Part shown: one piece after another, positions 18,141-27,105 of the stretch | Layout of the letters: each line of letters starts with the position of its first letter | How positions within the stretch are numbered: position 1 is the stretch's first letter | NCBI RefSeq assembly: GCF_024808665.1 | Contig: NZ_JANUBZ010000009.1 | Coordinates: 186,001-250,000 of the forward strand | From: Mucilaginibacter empetricola | Lineage (GTDB): Bacteria > Bacteroidota > Bacteroidia > Sphingobacteriales > Sphingobacteriaceae | Reading direction: 5' to 3' | DNA length: 64,000 nucleotides | Program-made: the position numbers and the translations under genes | Notes under the pieces: model-generated | What the model saw: only the letters and a program-made list of their open reading frames with translations | The model's database searches: none | What the model was told of the DNA's origin: nothing

Positions 18141-19211
18141 CTATTGTTTATTTTTTTCAGCAAACTCTTGCATGGCGTCAATTAATACATAAACGCTGGT
18201 GATAGGCAATGCATTGTAAATAGAGGCTCTGAAACCGCCTACACTTCTGTGGCCCTTAATACCAATAATATCCTTATCATCACAAAGTTTCAGAAATGCT
18301 TTTTCAAATGCCGGATCTTCCATTACAAAACAAACGTTCATATGTGACCGATCTTCAACAGCGCAAACGCCTTTAAAGAATGGGTTACGGTCTATTTCTT
18401 CGTACAATACTCTTGCTTTAGAAATATTTTCCTTTTCAATTGCAGCAACACCACCTTTTGATTTTAACCAGTTTAAGGTTAGCATTGACACATAGATTGC
18501 AAAAACCGGAGGCGTATTATACATTGAACCACCTTCAATTTGTGTTTGATAATTGAACATTGCAGGTATTTTGCGTCCCGCTTTGCCCAGTATTTCGTCT
18601 TTAACAATAACCAGGGTTGTGCCGGCAGGGCCCATATTTTTTTGAGCGCCAGCGTAAATCAAACCGAAATCAGCAACGTTAATTTTGCGGCTGAAGATAT
18701 CAGAAGACATATCACAAACAACTGGTACCGGTGATTTAGGGAAACTCTGTGATTGTGTTCCGTAAATGGTATTATTTGACGTGATATGAAAATACGCTGC
18801 ATCAGCAGGTATAGTATAATCTTTAGGTATATAAGTAAAGTTACTTTCTTTTGAAGAGGCTACAATTTGTACATCGCCAAAGAATTTTGCTTCTTTAAGC
18901 GCCTTGTTTGCCCAAACGCCTGTTTCCAGGTATGCAGCTTTACCGCCTTCGGGCAACAAGTTATAAGGTGCAAGCGCGAACTGAGTGCTTGCGCCGCCTT
19001 GTAAAAACAATACAGAATAGCCCTCCGGAACCTCAAGCAATTCTTTTACCAGCTTTACCGTTTCTTCCAAAACGGCTTCAAACTCCGGCGAACGGTGCGA
19101 AATTTCAAGAATTGAAAGTCCGATTCCATTCATATCAACTACAGATGCAGCTGCCTGTTTTAAAACTTCGTGTGGTAAAATGCCGGGTCCGGCGCCAAAA
19201 TTATGTTTCAT
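18141..19211 (-). CDS. serC: phosphoserine aminotransferase
   Basis: This 356-residue class V aminotransferase converts 3-phosphohydroxypyruvate and glutamate to phosphoserine, and also acts in pyridoxal phosphate synthesis. Visible marks are the N-terminal [20 protein letters not shown] for cofactor phosphate binding, and [14 protein letters not shown] with the Schiff-base lysine. C-terminal [14 protein letters not shown] binds substrate. Length is normal. It is the first gene of a serC-serA unit. Serine made here also feeds sphingoid-base synthesis, which fits the lipid operon elsewhere in the window. Confidence 0.96.
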   Translation of the reverse strand: MKHNFGAGPGILPHEVLKQAAASVVDMNGIGLSILEISHRSPEFEAVLEETVKLVKELLEVPEGYSVLFLQGGASTQFALAPYNLLPEGGKAAYLETGVWANKALKEAKFFGDVQIVASSKESNFTYIPKDYTIPADAAYFHITSNNTIYGTQSQSFPKSPVPVVCDMSSDIFSRKINVADFGLIYAGAQKNMGPAGTTLVIVKDEILGKAGRKIPAMFNYQTQIEGGSMYNTPPVFAIYVSMLTLNWLKSKGGVAAIEKENISKARVLYEEIDRNPFFKGVCAVEDRSHMNVCFVMEDPAFEKAFLKLCDDKDIIGIKGHRSVGGFRASIYNALPITSVYVLIDAMQEFAEKNKQ

Positions 19212-19354
19212 TTTATTTAATTGTTTTTAATTCAATGAACCCATTGATCCTGAATAGTTATTATCCGCTTATCATCGGATTAAATGGCTTCGTTTTTGAT
19301 TTATTAATTGGTTTCACATACCTAAGTCGTTAACAACTTCGTATTTAGATGGGC

Positions 19355-19362
19355 CGAAGTTA
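19355..19362 (-). promoter_or_regulatory. possible -7 box (TAACTTCG variant) for serC
   Basis: TAACTTCG differs from TAnnTTTG at one position. It lies in the 274-base gap 19212-19485, about 145 bases before the serC ATG. I see no other element in that gap. Confidence 0.3.
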
Positions 19363-19485
19363 GTTAATCTGACAATGTTTATAGACATTACTTGCATTTT
19401 TTTTAAAATTATACAAATAACAGACAAACTAACCCTATAATTAAAAATATCAAAAAAAATAGGGGCTTTTATTATCAGGCTTACA

Positions 19486-20154
19486 TCACGATCGGGAAGT
19501 GATGCCTGCATGCTTTAATTCGGAGATGGCAAGGGACGGATCTGCCGATGAAAATACTGAACTACCTGCTACAAATACATTGGCACCTTCAATAACCAGT
19601 TTTGCTGCGTTTTCGGGATCAATACCACCATCAACTTGTATATGCAGATCGGTATTGTGTTTAAAACTCAGCTCCCTGATATCAAATACCTTTTTGTAGG
19701 TGTTCTCGATGAATTTTTGACCACCAAAACCAGGATTTACTGACATGATGAGCACCAGATCAAGATCCAGTATGATATCTTTCAATAGCGCTACAGGGGT
19801 ATGTGGATTTAGCGCGACACCAGCCTTACAGCCCAGTTCTTTAATATGTTGTATGGTTCGGTGAAGATGAGGACAGGCTTCGTAATGCACCGTAATGCTT
19901 GATGCTCCGGCGTCTTTAAAATTTTTTAAATAACGATCAGGGTCAACAATCATTAAATGTACATCAAGCGGTTTGGTAGCATGCTTGTTGACGGCGTTCA
20001 TTACAGGGAATCCAAAAGATATATTGGGCACAAACATGCCATCCATAATATCTACGTGGATCCAATCAGCCTCGCTGTTGTTAATCATTTCAACATCGCG
20101 CTGCAGATTGGCAAAATCGGCCGCTAAAATTGAGGGTGCTACCAGGTGATTCAT
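19486..20154 (-). CDS. rpe: ribulose-phosphate 3-epimerase
   Basis: This 222-residue TIM-barrel enzyme interconverts ribulose-5-phosphate and xylulose-5-phosphate in the pentose phosphate pathway. It has the N-terminal APSILAADFANL, the metal-site block HVDIMDGMFVPNISFG, DVHLMI, SVNPGFGGQKF and the phosphate-binding VDGGID with AGSSVF. Length is normal. It is a single gene with its own promoter: TATCTTTG lies five bases before the ATG. Confidence 0.96.
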   Translation of the reverse strand: MNHLVAPSILAADFANLQRDVEMINNSEADWIHVDIMDGMFVPNISFGFPVMNAVNKHATKPLDVHLMIVDPDRYLKNFKDAGASSITVHYEACPHLHRTIQHIKELGCKAGVALNPHTPVALLKDIILDLDLVLIMSVNPGFGGQKFIENTYKKVFDIRELSFKHNTDLHIQVDGGIDPENAAKLVIEGANVFVAGSSVFSSADPSLAISELKHAGITSRS

Positions 20155-20159
20155 ATTCT

Positions 20160-20167
20160 CAAAGATA
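20160..20167 (-). promoter_or_regulatory. -7 box abutting rpe start (leaderless)
   Basis: On the minus strand TATCTTTG, then five bases (AGAAT), then the rpe ATG. Transcription should begin at or beside the start codon. Confidence 0.7.
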
Positions 20168-20262
20168 GAGATTAGCGACTAGAGATTGGAGATTGGGAGT
20201 ATATTTTTTTTGTAATTTTATACTAGTTATACTCTTCAGCGGGCATTTTAGTATGCCAAATA

Positions 20263-20562
20263 TCAATCACAGTTAAGCAGCAGATCATAGTATTTCTGCA
20301 TCAGGATAGTGTCGTAATTTACCAGGGAATTATAAGCTTCTGATACCAGTTCATTTAAAATAGAAGAACCGAGTTGCCCGGCGCCGTTGGGGATGGACTC
20401 ATAATATTTTATCAGGTCTTTTACCCTGATGATTTCATACAAAAGCAACTGAACTAAATCTGTTTGCGAACCTGTTTGAATACCGGCCACGTTGCTATTA
20501 ATGAAATCTAAGGGGTTGTTGGTAGAAGCCATTTTTCTAATAGGATCGATCATAAAGGTCAT
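20263..20562 (-). CDS. small hypothetical protein
   Basis: I do not recognise this 99-residue protein. It is predicted helical and soluble, with a repeated tyrosine pattern (LLYEIIRVKDLIKYYES and NYDTILMQKYYDLLLN). There is no signal peptide or membrane segment. The first ATG gives MTFMIDPIRKM; a later in-frame ATG at 20532 gives 89 residues and may be the real start. It stands between rpe and pnp on the same strand. Codon use looks like that of its neighbours. Confidence 0.6.
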   Translation of the reverse strand: MTFMIDPIRKMASTNNPLDFINSNVAGIQTGSQTDLVQLLLYEIIRVKDLIKYYESIPNGAGQLGSSILNELVSEAYNSLVNYDTILMQKYYDLLLNCD

Positions 20563-20652
20563 CAGCAGCTAGCTCTAAACCTCTATGAAGCAAAAAAAAC
20601 CCTTTTTTGTTTTAAATCTTAGAAAAAAAAATGAGAAAAAAGAATTAAAAAT

Positions 20653-20681
20653 AACAAAACCCTCAAGAAGAGGGTTTTGTT
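20653..20681 (-). terminator. intrinsic terminator after pnp
   Basis: A perfect 12-base stem (20653-20664 with 20670-20681, five-base loop; CCCTC/GAGGG core) lies about 30 bases after the pnp stop in the minus direction. It is followed on the minus strand by a T-rich run. Confidence 0.85.
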
Positions 20682-20710
20682 TGCATAGAACTTTAAAAAG
20701 TTTCAATTTT

Positions 20711-22828
20711 TTATTGCTTTTCCGGGCGAGGTAACAATACCTTTCTCGAAAGCTTTAATTTACCTTGTTTATCAACATCAAGCAGTTTTACGCGTACTTC
20801 GTCGCCAATTTCAAAAATGCCATCCATAGTTTCAATTCTGCGGTGGTCAATTTCAGAAATGTGCAGCAATCCATCTTTACCTGGCATAATTTCAACAAAT
20901 GCACCAAAAGGCATAATTGACTTCACTTTACCTTCGTATATCTCACCAACTTCAGGTTTTGAAGCGATAGCTTTTATACGTGATACCGCTTTATCAATAG
21001 CTTCCTTATTATCTGCAAATATCTGAACAACACCCTGGTTACCAACTTCTTCTATTGAAATAGTAGCACCGGTTTCACGTTGCATTTCCTGAATGATTTT
21101 TCCTCCAGGTCCGATAACTGCGCCAATAAACTCTTTATCAATACGGATAGTAATGATACGTGGAGCATGTGGTTTGTAATCTTCACGCGGTGCTTCAATG
21201 GTTTTCTTCATTTCGCCAAGAATGTGCAAACGACCTTCTTTAGCCTGAGATAAAGCTTTGCCTAATACCTCATATGATAAACCATTGATTTTTAAGTCCA
21301 TCTGACAAGCAACAATACCATTTACAGTACCTGTTACTTTAAAGTCCATATCACCCAGATGATCTTCATCACCTAAGATATCAGAAAGGATAGCATATTT
21401 GGTACCCATTTCATTGGTGATTAAACCCATTGCGATACCTGATACCGGCGATTTAATTTTAACACCAGCATCCATCAAAGCTAATGTACCAGCACAAACC
21501 GTAGCCATTGATGATGATCCGTTTGATTCCAGAATATCAGAAACTACGCGGATAGTGTATGGATTTTCATCATCAGCAGGCAGCACTTGTTTTAACGAGC
21601 GCATTGCCAGGTTACCGTGTCCAATTTCACGACGACCTGCTCCCCTGTTCGGGCGAACTTCACCTGTTGAAAAACCTGGGAAATTGTAGTGTAAAAGGAA
21701 TTTTTGGTAGCCATTGATAAACGCACCATCAATCATTTGCTCATCGTCTTTAGCACCTAAAGTTACGGTGGTTAATGCTTGTGTTTCGCCACGGGTAAAT
21801 ACCGCAGAACCGTGTGCAGATGGCAAATAACCAACTTCGCTCCATATTGGGCGGATTTGGGTTGTAGTACGACCATCTAAACGTTTACCTTCATCTAATA
21901 CCAGGTTACGGATAGCATCATACTCTACATCATGGTAGTATTTTTTTGCAAGGAATTTGGTAACATCATCAATCTCGCCCAGGGTAGCGATATAAGTATC
22001 ACGAACTTCTTTAAATTTAGCTGAACGCTCCTCTTTTGCTGAAGCGGCAGCAGCTATAGCATAAACCTGATCATAGGTAGCAGCGTAGATAGCTTTTTTA
22101 AGTTCTTCGTTGCTGTTTTCGTGGCTGTAAACGCGTTTTTCGGTTTTACCAACAGCAATAGTTAATTCTTTTTGTGCTAAACACTGAATTTTTATAGCGG
22201 TGTGGGCAAATTTAATAGCCTCAACCAGTTCATCTTCCTGAATCTCTTTTGATTCACCTTCAACCATGTTGATGTCATGCTCAGAACCAGCTACGATAAA
22301 CTCTAAAGTAGCATGCTCTAATTGGCTAAGGGTTGGGTTTATGATTAACTGACCATCAACTTTAGCAACACGTACTTCTGATATAGGGCCATTAAAAGGG
22401 ATATCTGATACCGAAAGGGCAGCTGAAGCAGCTAAACCTGCAAGGCAATCAGGCATAATATCTTTATCGGCAGAAATTAAAGAGATCATTACTTGTGTAT
22501 CAGCATGATAATCTTCAGGGAACATTGGGCGTAAAGCGCGGTCAACCAAACGTGAAATCAAAACTTCATAGTCTGACAAACGGGCCTCGCGGCGTAAAAA
22601 TCCACCGGGAATACGTCCGGTAGCAGCATATTTTTCTTGGTAGTCAACAGAAAGCGGTAAAAAATCAACACCTTCTTTTGCCTCTGGAGAAGAAACAACA
22701 GTAGCAAGTAACATGGTGTCGCCCATTTTAATTACCACAGATCCGTCGGCTTGTTTGGCCAGTTTTCCGGTTTCGATCTCGATGGTGCGGCCGTCACCTA
22801 AATCGATCACTTTTTTAATTACATTCAT
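20711..22828 (-). CDS. pnp: polyribonucleotide nucleotidyltransferase (PNPase)
   Basis: This 705-residue phosphorolytic 3'-5' exoribonuclease has two RNase PH-type domains: the first starts [20 protein letters not shown], the second carries [13 protein letters not shown] and [19 protein letters not shown] sequence. A KH domain ([12 protein letters not shown]) and an S1 domain ([20 protein letters not shown]) follow. The ATG at 22828 ([11 protein letters not shown]) is preferred. An ATG at 22855 adds nine residues with no family support. It lies downstream of rpsO, the classical rpsO-pnp order, but a terminator hairpin separates them. Confidence 0.96.
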   Translation of the reverse strand: MNVIKKVIDLGDGRTIEIETGKLAKQADGSVVIKMGDTMLLATVVSSPEAKEGVDFLPLSVDYQEKYAATGRIPGGFLRREARLSDYEVLISRLVDRALRPMFPEDYHADTQVMISLISADKDIMPDCLAGLAASAALSVSDIPFNGPISEVRVAKVDGQLIINPTLSQLEHATLEFIVAGSEHDINMVEGESKEIQEDELVEAIKFAHTAIKIQCLAQKELTIAVGKTEKRVYSHENSNEELKKAIYAATYDQVYAIAAAASAKEERSAKFKEVRDTYIATLGEIDDVTKFLAKKYYHDVEYDAIRNLVLDEGKRLDGRTTTQIRPIWSEVGYLPSAHGSAVFTRGETQALTTVTLGAKDDEQMIDGAFINGYQKFLLHYNFPGFSTGEVRPNRGAGRREIGHGNLAMRSLKQVLPADDENPYTIRVVSDILESNGSSSMATVCAGTLALMDAGVKIKSPVSGIAMGLITNEMGTKYAILSDILGDEDHLGDMDFKVTGTVNGIVACQMDLKINGLSYEVLGKALSQAKEGRLHILGEMKKTIEAPREDYKPHAPRIITIRIDKEFIGAVIGPGGKIIQEMQRETGATISIEEVGNQGVVQIFADNKEAIDKAVSRIKAIASKPEVGEIYEGKVKSIMPFGAFVEIMPGKDGLLHISEIDHRRIETMDGIFEIGDEVRVKLLDVDKQGKLKLSRKVLLPRPEKQ

Positions 22829-22927
22829 CTTTTTTTCGTTGTGATGCGCTTTCATCTTTAGGGCGCATCGGTTTTTTATTTGTGTGTATATTGTTTTTCT
22901 ATAGGTATTTACCCCGAAGGGCCAAGG

Positions 22928-22959
22928 TCATAAGTTGTTTATTTACCGGTAACTTATGA
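22928..22959. repeat. hairpin in the rpsO-pnp gap
   Basis: A perfect nine-base inverted repeat (22928-22936 with 22951-22959) has a 14-base loop and sits about 100 bases before the pnp start. In E. coli the pnp leader folds into a hairpin used for autoregulation; a similar role here is only a possibility. Confidence 0.5.
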
Positions 22960-22970
22960 TGGTTAAAAGT

Positions 22971-23005
22971 AAAAAAGCCATCCCCTAATTTGAGATGGCT
23001 TTTTT
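22971..23005 (-). terminator. intrinsic terminator after rpsO
   Basis: A 12-base perfect stem (22971-22982 with 22994-23005) with core GCCATC/GATGGC and A/T runs on both sides lies just after the rpsO stop. It ends in a T-run when read on the minus strand. Confidence 0.85.
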
Positions 23006-23022
23006 AAAAATATCTGTAAAAC

Positions 23023-23304
23023 TTACTTGATGATATCCCTTAGCTGTAAAGCCTTGATGATAGCACGGTATCTTTCAATATCTTTTTTGTAAAGGTATGC
23101 CAGCAATGCGCGGCGTTTACCTACTAATTTTTGCAGCGATAATTGGGTTGAAAAATCATGTTTGTTTTTTTTCAGGTGCCCTGTTAAATGTGCAATGCGG
23201 TAGGTGAATAATGCAACTTGTCCTTCAGCTGAACCTGTATCGGCAGCATTTTCACCATGTTTTGCAAAAATCTCTGTTTTTGCTTCTTTACTTAAATATA
23301 TCAC
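23023..23304 (-). CDS. rpsO: 30S ribosomal protein S15
   Basis: This 93-residue S15 binds 16S rRNA early in small-subunit assembly. Family marks are the DTGSAEGQVALFTYRI block, HLKKNKHDFS, and LVGKRRALLAYLYKKDIERY. The start codon is GTG. A good promoter lies upstream: TTG, 19 bases, then TACCTTTG, giving a leader of roughly 37 bases. That leader is where S15 could act on its own mRNA, as it does in other bacteria; I cannot confirm a binding structure. Confidence 0.97.
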   Translation of the reverse strand: MIYLSKEAKTEIFAKHGENAADTGSAEGQVALFTYRIAHLTGHLKKNKHDFSTQLSLQKLVGKRRALLAYLYKKDIERYRAIIKALQLRDIIK

Positions 23305-23346
23305 TTGAATAATACTAAAGCGTAAATAATTTGATTAATTGAGGTG

Positions 23347-23376
23347 CAAAGGTAAGGTTTTTTGTGGAAATAACAA
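23347..23376 (-). promoter_or_regulatory. Bacteroidota-type promoter of rpsO
   Basis: On the minus strand TTG (23376-23374), a 19-base spacer, and TACCTTTG (23354-23347). This is the best full -33/-7 match in the window. Confidence 0.75.
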
Positions 23377-23393
23377 GTGTTTAAGTGGAATTA

Positions 23394-23670
23394 GTTGATT
23401 GGGTTTATTAAGTTGAGACAGTTTGACTTATATAGAATTGGTTGGCTAAAAGAGGCCGTGTTGTCAATTTGAATTAGAGAGGCTGGGCTGTAATGTCGTT
23501 TTTTTATGTATTGGGCGTTTCCGCCGCGGTAGAACGGCGGCCGGGCTTTCCGCTCATACGCCGCGGGCATTAACCACAGGGCCGGTATCCGCTCCAATCC
23601 CTAACGCAGCAATCGTACAATGTATTATCTAACTCAATCTAACCTAATCCAACTTAATCAACCAATCAAC
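23394..23670. repeat. GTTGATT-type inverted repeat interrupted by a GC-rich element
   Basis: The arms 23394-23415 and 23650-23670 pair with few differences and share their word with the serC-serA repeat at 18083-18132. The 234 bases between them contain the GC-rich element at 23511-23610. This accounts for most of the 385-base gap between rpsO and the thioesterase gene. Confidence 0.6.
23511..23610. repeat. GC-rich interspersed element
   Basis: About 100 bases are far richer in G and C than the surroundings. They begin TTGGGCGTTTCCGCC and end TCCGCTCCAATCCCTAACGC, with an internal CCGCC/GGCGG stem and a central GGGCTTTCCGCTCATACGC. I recall closely similar intergenic sequences from many Bacteroidota genomes, but could not search. 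No coding potential is evident. Confidence 0.6.
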
Positions 23671-23677
23671 TAAACAT

Positions 23678-23685
23678 TATCTTTG
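23678..23685 (+). promoter_or_regulatory. -7 box abutting thioesterase start (leaderless)
   Basis: TATCTTTG, then four bases (CCCT), then the ATG at 23690. A leaderless start is likely. Confidence 0.7.
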
Positions 23686-23689
23686 CCCT

Positions 23690-24103
23690 ATGAATATTTA
23701 CAGCACCTTTGAAACCGAGTTCCGTGTAAGGCCAGATGATATTGATATGTTTCATCATGTGCATAACAGCAAGTATTTTGATTACGTACTCGCCGCGCGT
23801 TACGACCAAATGGAGCGCTGCTATGGCATGGCCATGGAAAAATTTATGGAGCGTGGTTTCGGCTGGGTGGTACGCACGGCCCATGTTGATTATAAACGCG
23901 CTTTAACCATGGGCAATTACTTTATCGTAAAAACAGGTATTGAAAGTATTGACGATAAAGGATGCCGGGTAAAATTTACCATCACCAATAAAGCTACTAA
24001 CAAAATTTGCTGCGATGGCTGGTTTGACTATGTGATGATAGATATGCAAAGCGGCCGGAGCGCTAAAATTCCGGCCGATATTATTGAGCACTATACGATT
24101 TAG
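23690..24103 (+). CDS. acyl-CoA thioesterase, hotdog fold (YbgC/4HBT-like)
   Basis: This 137-residue single hotdog domain contains the family signature DDIDMFHHVHNSKYFDYV near residues 17-34, with the catalytic-type aspartate and the N-x-x-Y pattern, then HVDYKRALTMGN and a final strand. Proteins of this type hydrolyse acyl-CoA or acyl-ACP thioesters; substrate cannot be predicted. It is a single gene with a leaderless-type promoter and converges on the DUF5648 gene, 18 bases away. Confidence 0.88.
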   Translation: MNIYSTFETEFRVRPDDIDMFHHVHNSKYFDYVLAARYDQMERCYGMAMEKFMERGFGWVVRTAHVDYKRALTMGNYFIVKTGIESIDDKGCRVKFTITNKATNKICCDGWFDYVMIDMQSGRSAKIPADIIEHYTI

Positions 24104-24121
24104 CGTCTGCTTTTCAAACAC

Positions 24122-24604
24122 CTATTGGGCGGGATAAACGAAGCCCTCAACGCCTAAAAACTGGTAACCATCGCGGCCACCTCGGCCAAGCTCTCTTTTA
24201 TCAATGGTATAAAAATGATCGCCGGTATTTGGGTTAAAGTATTTAAAAAATGGCACTGTCCCTGGCACCTGGCGCATGTTTAAAAAACAGGCAGGACCTT
24301 CTAAAACGTATCCGTTTGCTCCCTGACCAAATTCATTAAAGTTAATGGTATAATAATGATCGCCGGTCCGTCGATTAAAATAACGCAAAAGCGGCACTAT
24401 ACTCCTGCCCCTGTTTTCGTCAGTATAAACTACACACGACGGGCCTTCCAGTACCCAGCCATTTTTACCATTGCCGTATTCGCTAAAATCGGTGGTATAA
24501 AAATGTTTCCGTTGCTTGCCGTTATAATAACGAAGCAATGTTTTTTGCGAAAAGCAATAATAAGATGAAAGAAGTAAAAATGTTAAAGTAAGCAGCTTTT
24601 TCAT
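24122..24604 (-). CDS. secreted DUF5648 repeat protein
   Basis: This 160-residue protein has a signal peptide (about 1-19, ending YCFSQ) and three tandem repeats of about 45 residues. Each has the form (L/F)xxYxNxxxGDHxYTxxxxExGxxxxG(Y/W)xxxGxxxxV; clear copies are RYFNRRTGDHYYTINFNEFG and KYFNPNTGDHFYTID. This matches the DUF5648 repeat, found in many secreted proteins and of unknown function. The fully repeat-built, domain-free form here is unusual only for its small size. Confidence 0.85.
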   Translation of the reverse strand: MKKLLTLTFLLLSSYYCFSQKTLLRYYNGKQRKHFYTTDFSEYGNGKNGWVLEGPSCVVYTDENRGRSIVPLLRYFNRRTGDHYYTINFNEFGQGANGYVLEGPACFLNMRQVPGTVPFFKYFNPNTGDHFYTIDKRELGRGGRDGYQFLGVEGFVYPAQ

Positions 24605-24679
24605 GTTTGGATATTTATAAAAATAATAGTCTGACTTTTTATCGGTATAAAAGTTTAAGATATCTCTTTTAATATTTTA

Positions 24680-25060
24680 TTAAATATGAATCTGTGTACC
24701 ATTGGCAAAAGCCCAGTTTTCCCACTGTGTTTCTTTAAAACATACCATTATATCATTGGTTGATATTTGTTTACGTTTTAATTCTTCCATTAAATCAGCC
24801 AGGATTTTACGCTTTATTTTTACGCTGCGACCCACCGAAAGTAAAATTTCTATGATGACAAATTTGTCTGTGCGGGCATTTTCCAAATCAGGATAATGGG
24901 TATCATAAATAAAATTATCTGGCTCCAGCTCCAGGATGCGCTGAAAACGGTCGGCAGCAGGCACACCACTGTTTACCAAAGCGGTATGGACGGCATCCAA
25001 AATGTCTTTTTTCTCTTTAGGATCTCTTCCTTTTAAAAGGGTTAATGTAATTAATGGCAT
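24680..25060 (-). CDS. tautomerase family protein
   Basis: This 126-residue protein starts MPLITLTLLKGRDPKEKKDI, so the mature N terminus would be the catalytic proline of the 4-oxalocrotonate tautomerase superfamily. At about 125 residues it is the longer, fused-repeat type. A second helix-strand unit (VIIEILLSVGRSVKIKRKIL) follows. The substrate is unknown. A TAATTTTG box at 25082-25089 on the minus strand lies 21 bases before the start. Confidence 0.88.
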   Translation of the reverse strand: MPLITLTLLKGRDPKEKKDILDAVHTALVNSGVPAADRFQRILELEPDNFIYDTHYPDLENARTDKFVIIEILLSVGRSVKIKRKILADLMEELKRKQISTNDIMVCFKETQWENWAFANGTQIHI

Positions 25061-25081
25061 AAGGTTAAAAATTTATTGAAT

Positions 25082-25089
25082 CAAAATTA
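25082..25089 (-). promoter_or_regulatory. -7 promoter box for tautomerase gene
   Basis: TAATTTTG on the minus strand is an exact TAnnTTTG match, 21 bases before the ATG. No well-placed -33 TTG was found. Confidence 0.45.
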
Positions 25090-25147
25090 CGTTACCGCAA
25101 GCGGGAACCCAGTCTTATTTTCAAATATTACAATGGCATTTCAATCA

Positions 25148-25672
25148 TCAGGCCCTTCTCATCATTATGCCTATGGCTATGTTAAAAAAGCCTGTTGCAA
25201 TAAAGGCAATAGCTGTCCATAATATTATAGTTAAGCTGCCAAAAGCCGGGTTAAATAACACCAATAAGCCAAAAATGAAAACTAATACAGCGCCGATAAT
25301 TAACATCAAGGAACTACCGGTGCGCCTTGAAAACATAAACAACGAAACACCTCTGAATATAAACCACAAGCCTAAAACAATGCGCATTATAGCCATGCTT
25401 GCTGCCACATGCACCATTAACGATGCACCGAGTAACAAATCAATAATACCCAGCATAAGGTGCCACCCACGGCCTGTTTGGGTATTGTCTCTAACTACAT
25501 GAAATAATTCAGATACACCGGCTACGAAAATAATGAGGCCAAATAAAAATCCAAGGGTTATGAAGCTGGCCGCCGGCGAAGCAATCATATAAATACCCAC
25601 CAAAACAAAGAGTACTCCTCTTATTAAAAATACCCACCAATGGCTGATGCTTTTGTCAATTCCTAAATCCAT
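25148..25672 (-). CDS. HdeD family (DUF308) membrane protein
   Basis: This 174-residue protein has six short hydrophobic helices in three similar pairs (for example WWVFLIRGVLFVLVGIYMIA and LWFIFRGVSLFMFS), the layout of HdeD. E. coli HdeD protects against acid at high cell density. Whether that holds here is unknown. It is a single gene, upstream of and on the same strand as the tautomerase, divergent from the membrane hydrolase gene. Confidence 0.88.
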   Translation of the reverse strand: MDLGIDKSISHWWVFLIRGVLFVLVGIYMIASPAASFITLGFLFGLIIFVAGVSELFHVVRDNTQTGRGWHLMLGIIDLLLGASLMVHVAASMAIMRIVLGLWFIFRGVSLFMFSRRTGSSLMLIIGAVLVFIFGLLVLFNPAFGSLTIILWTAIAFIATGFFNIAIGIMMRRA

Positions 25673-25855
25673 AAAAATCTTTTTTACAGTAACTTATAAG
25701 CAAGTTAAAAGTTTTAAGAATATTGAAATAATTAACAATTTAACATTCAGCACAAGCCAGGCACAAAAAGCGTATAAACACTATGTAAGTTGAGTATTTA
25801 TACGCTTTACAAAGCCCTTAATAGCTGTTAAATTTAATTTGATTTTTTAGGATCA

Positions 25856-27073
25856 ATGAGAGTTGGCATCTATCTATCGGGTTTGGGTGAAACCTTTACG
25901 CATGAAACAGCAGAAAGGTATGCAAAACGTTTTGCCCGCCAGTGGGACTTTTTCAATGTCGACGAAAAGGCAACGTACGATATTTATACTGATAAATTTG
26001 AATATGATAAACAGCACCAGCTGGCTTGTAACCGTATCAGCATTGTTGAAAGTACCAATGGAGTATCAAAAGTTGTTTATAAAATTTACGAATATTCTTA
26101 TGCCCGGATACTGACTCAGAAATTTAAGTCAAAAAATGCCCTAAGCAAAAGCTGGTTACTTTTTTTAGGCGTTTGCGGCAAATTACCCTCCATGTTATGG
26201 AATATGGTTGGTCATAAGGGCCCAACCAGCTACGATGCGCGGTTCAGGAGTGAAGCCTTGTACCTATTTCTTTTGTTCTTCGTGGTTTCATTGGGCATTA
26301 TTATCCTGCTTCCTTCTGCGCTAACTGTTTTAATAAGCATTGTTGTGCAAGATGAATGGTTAACCAAATGGGTGGCTTTGCAAACAACAAGCATTAAGTC
26401 TATTCACAATATACTGCGACTAATAACCAACCTTACCGCGTTGCTGATTCTTTTAATGCCCGGTTTTAACGATTCCATCATCAGTTTGGCGTGTGAGTTT
26501 GTAAGCGCCAGCAACTATCTGGAAAAAGGCTCAACTAAGCAAACTATCCACGGGCAAATGGATATGCTATTGGAGGAAATAGTAAAAACAGAAGGAGGCG
26601 ACTGCGAAGTTTATATTCATAGCTACAGCTTCGGTACGCTCATTTCACTTGATTATTTATTCCCGTTTGGTACAGAACCTTCTGAGCGGATGAAACGGCA
26701 TTTTAAGGGTTTGATAACCATTGGTAATCCGTTCGATTTTATTTCTATTTATTTCCCGCAATTTTTTAAAGGGAGAAATTTAAAGATGAAAGACACCTTA
26801 AATTGGATAAACGTTTACTCACTTTCAGATGCCCTTGCCTCTAATTTCAGATGCAGACATGATTGTGGCGACGCCGAATATTCATTTGATAAAGAAGCTC
26901 CCCGACCTATTAATATAGAATACGAGGTAGCCAACGTGGATATGAATATTGTAAGTCAGTTTTTTACCTTATACTCCTTACGGGCGCACGGTAATTACTG
27001 GGATAAAGATGACGATGGACAAAGTTGTTTACGTTTAGTTATACCCGAAATGAAAAATCATTTAATGCTGTGA
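25856..27073 (+). CDS. membrane protein with alpha/beta-hydrolase-like domain
   Basis: I do not recognise a named family. The 405-residue protein has an N-terminal domain (1-130), a hydrophobic double segment at about 134-165, another at about 190-203, and a C-terminal hydrolase-like domain. A nucleophile-elbow-like HSYSFG lies at 255-260 (S258), a candidate acid at D325 (YSLSD) and a candidate base at H378 (RAHGNYW). The elbow has S-Y-S-F-G rather than G-x-S-x-G, so the first glycine is replaced. A membrane lipase or esterase is a fair guess. It is monocistronic. Confidence 0.7.
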   Translation: MRVGIYLSGLGETFTHETAERYAKRFARQWDFFNVDEKATYDIYTDKFEYDKQHQLACNRISIVESTNGVSKVVYKIYEYSYARILTQKFKSKNALSKSWLLFLGVCGKLPSMLWNMVGHKGPTSYDARFRSEALYLFLLFFVVSLGIIILLPSALTVLISIVVQDEWLTKWVALQTTSIKSIHNILRLITNLTALLILLMPGFNDSIISLACEFVSASNYLEKGSTKQTIHGQMDMLLEEIVKTEGGDCEVYIHSYSFGTLISLDYLFPFGTEPSERMKRHFKGLITIGNPFDFISIYFPQFFKGRNLKMKDTLNWINVYSLSDALASNFRCRHDCGDAEYSFDKEAPRPINIEYEVANVDMNIVSQFFTLYSLRAHGNYWDKDDDGQSCLRLVIPEMKNHLML

Positions 27074-27105
27074 AAAAGAGAATCATCCAATTATTAGCTT
27101 TAGTT

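Noticed and set aside
19314..19511. 65-codon minus-strand open frame between serC and rpe
   Set aside because: It overlaps the end of rpe, has a hydrophobic, composition-driven sequence with no recognisable domain, and lacks a start signal.
23391..23597. 68-codon minus-strand open frame in the rpsO-thioesterase gap
   Set aside because: It lies across the repeat arm and the GC-rich element; the codons follow the repeat, not a protein pattern.
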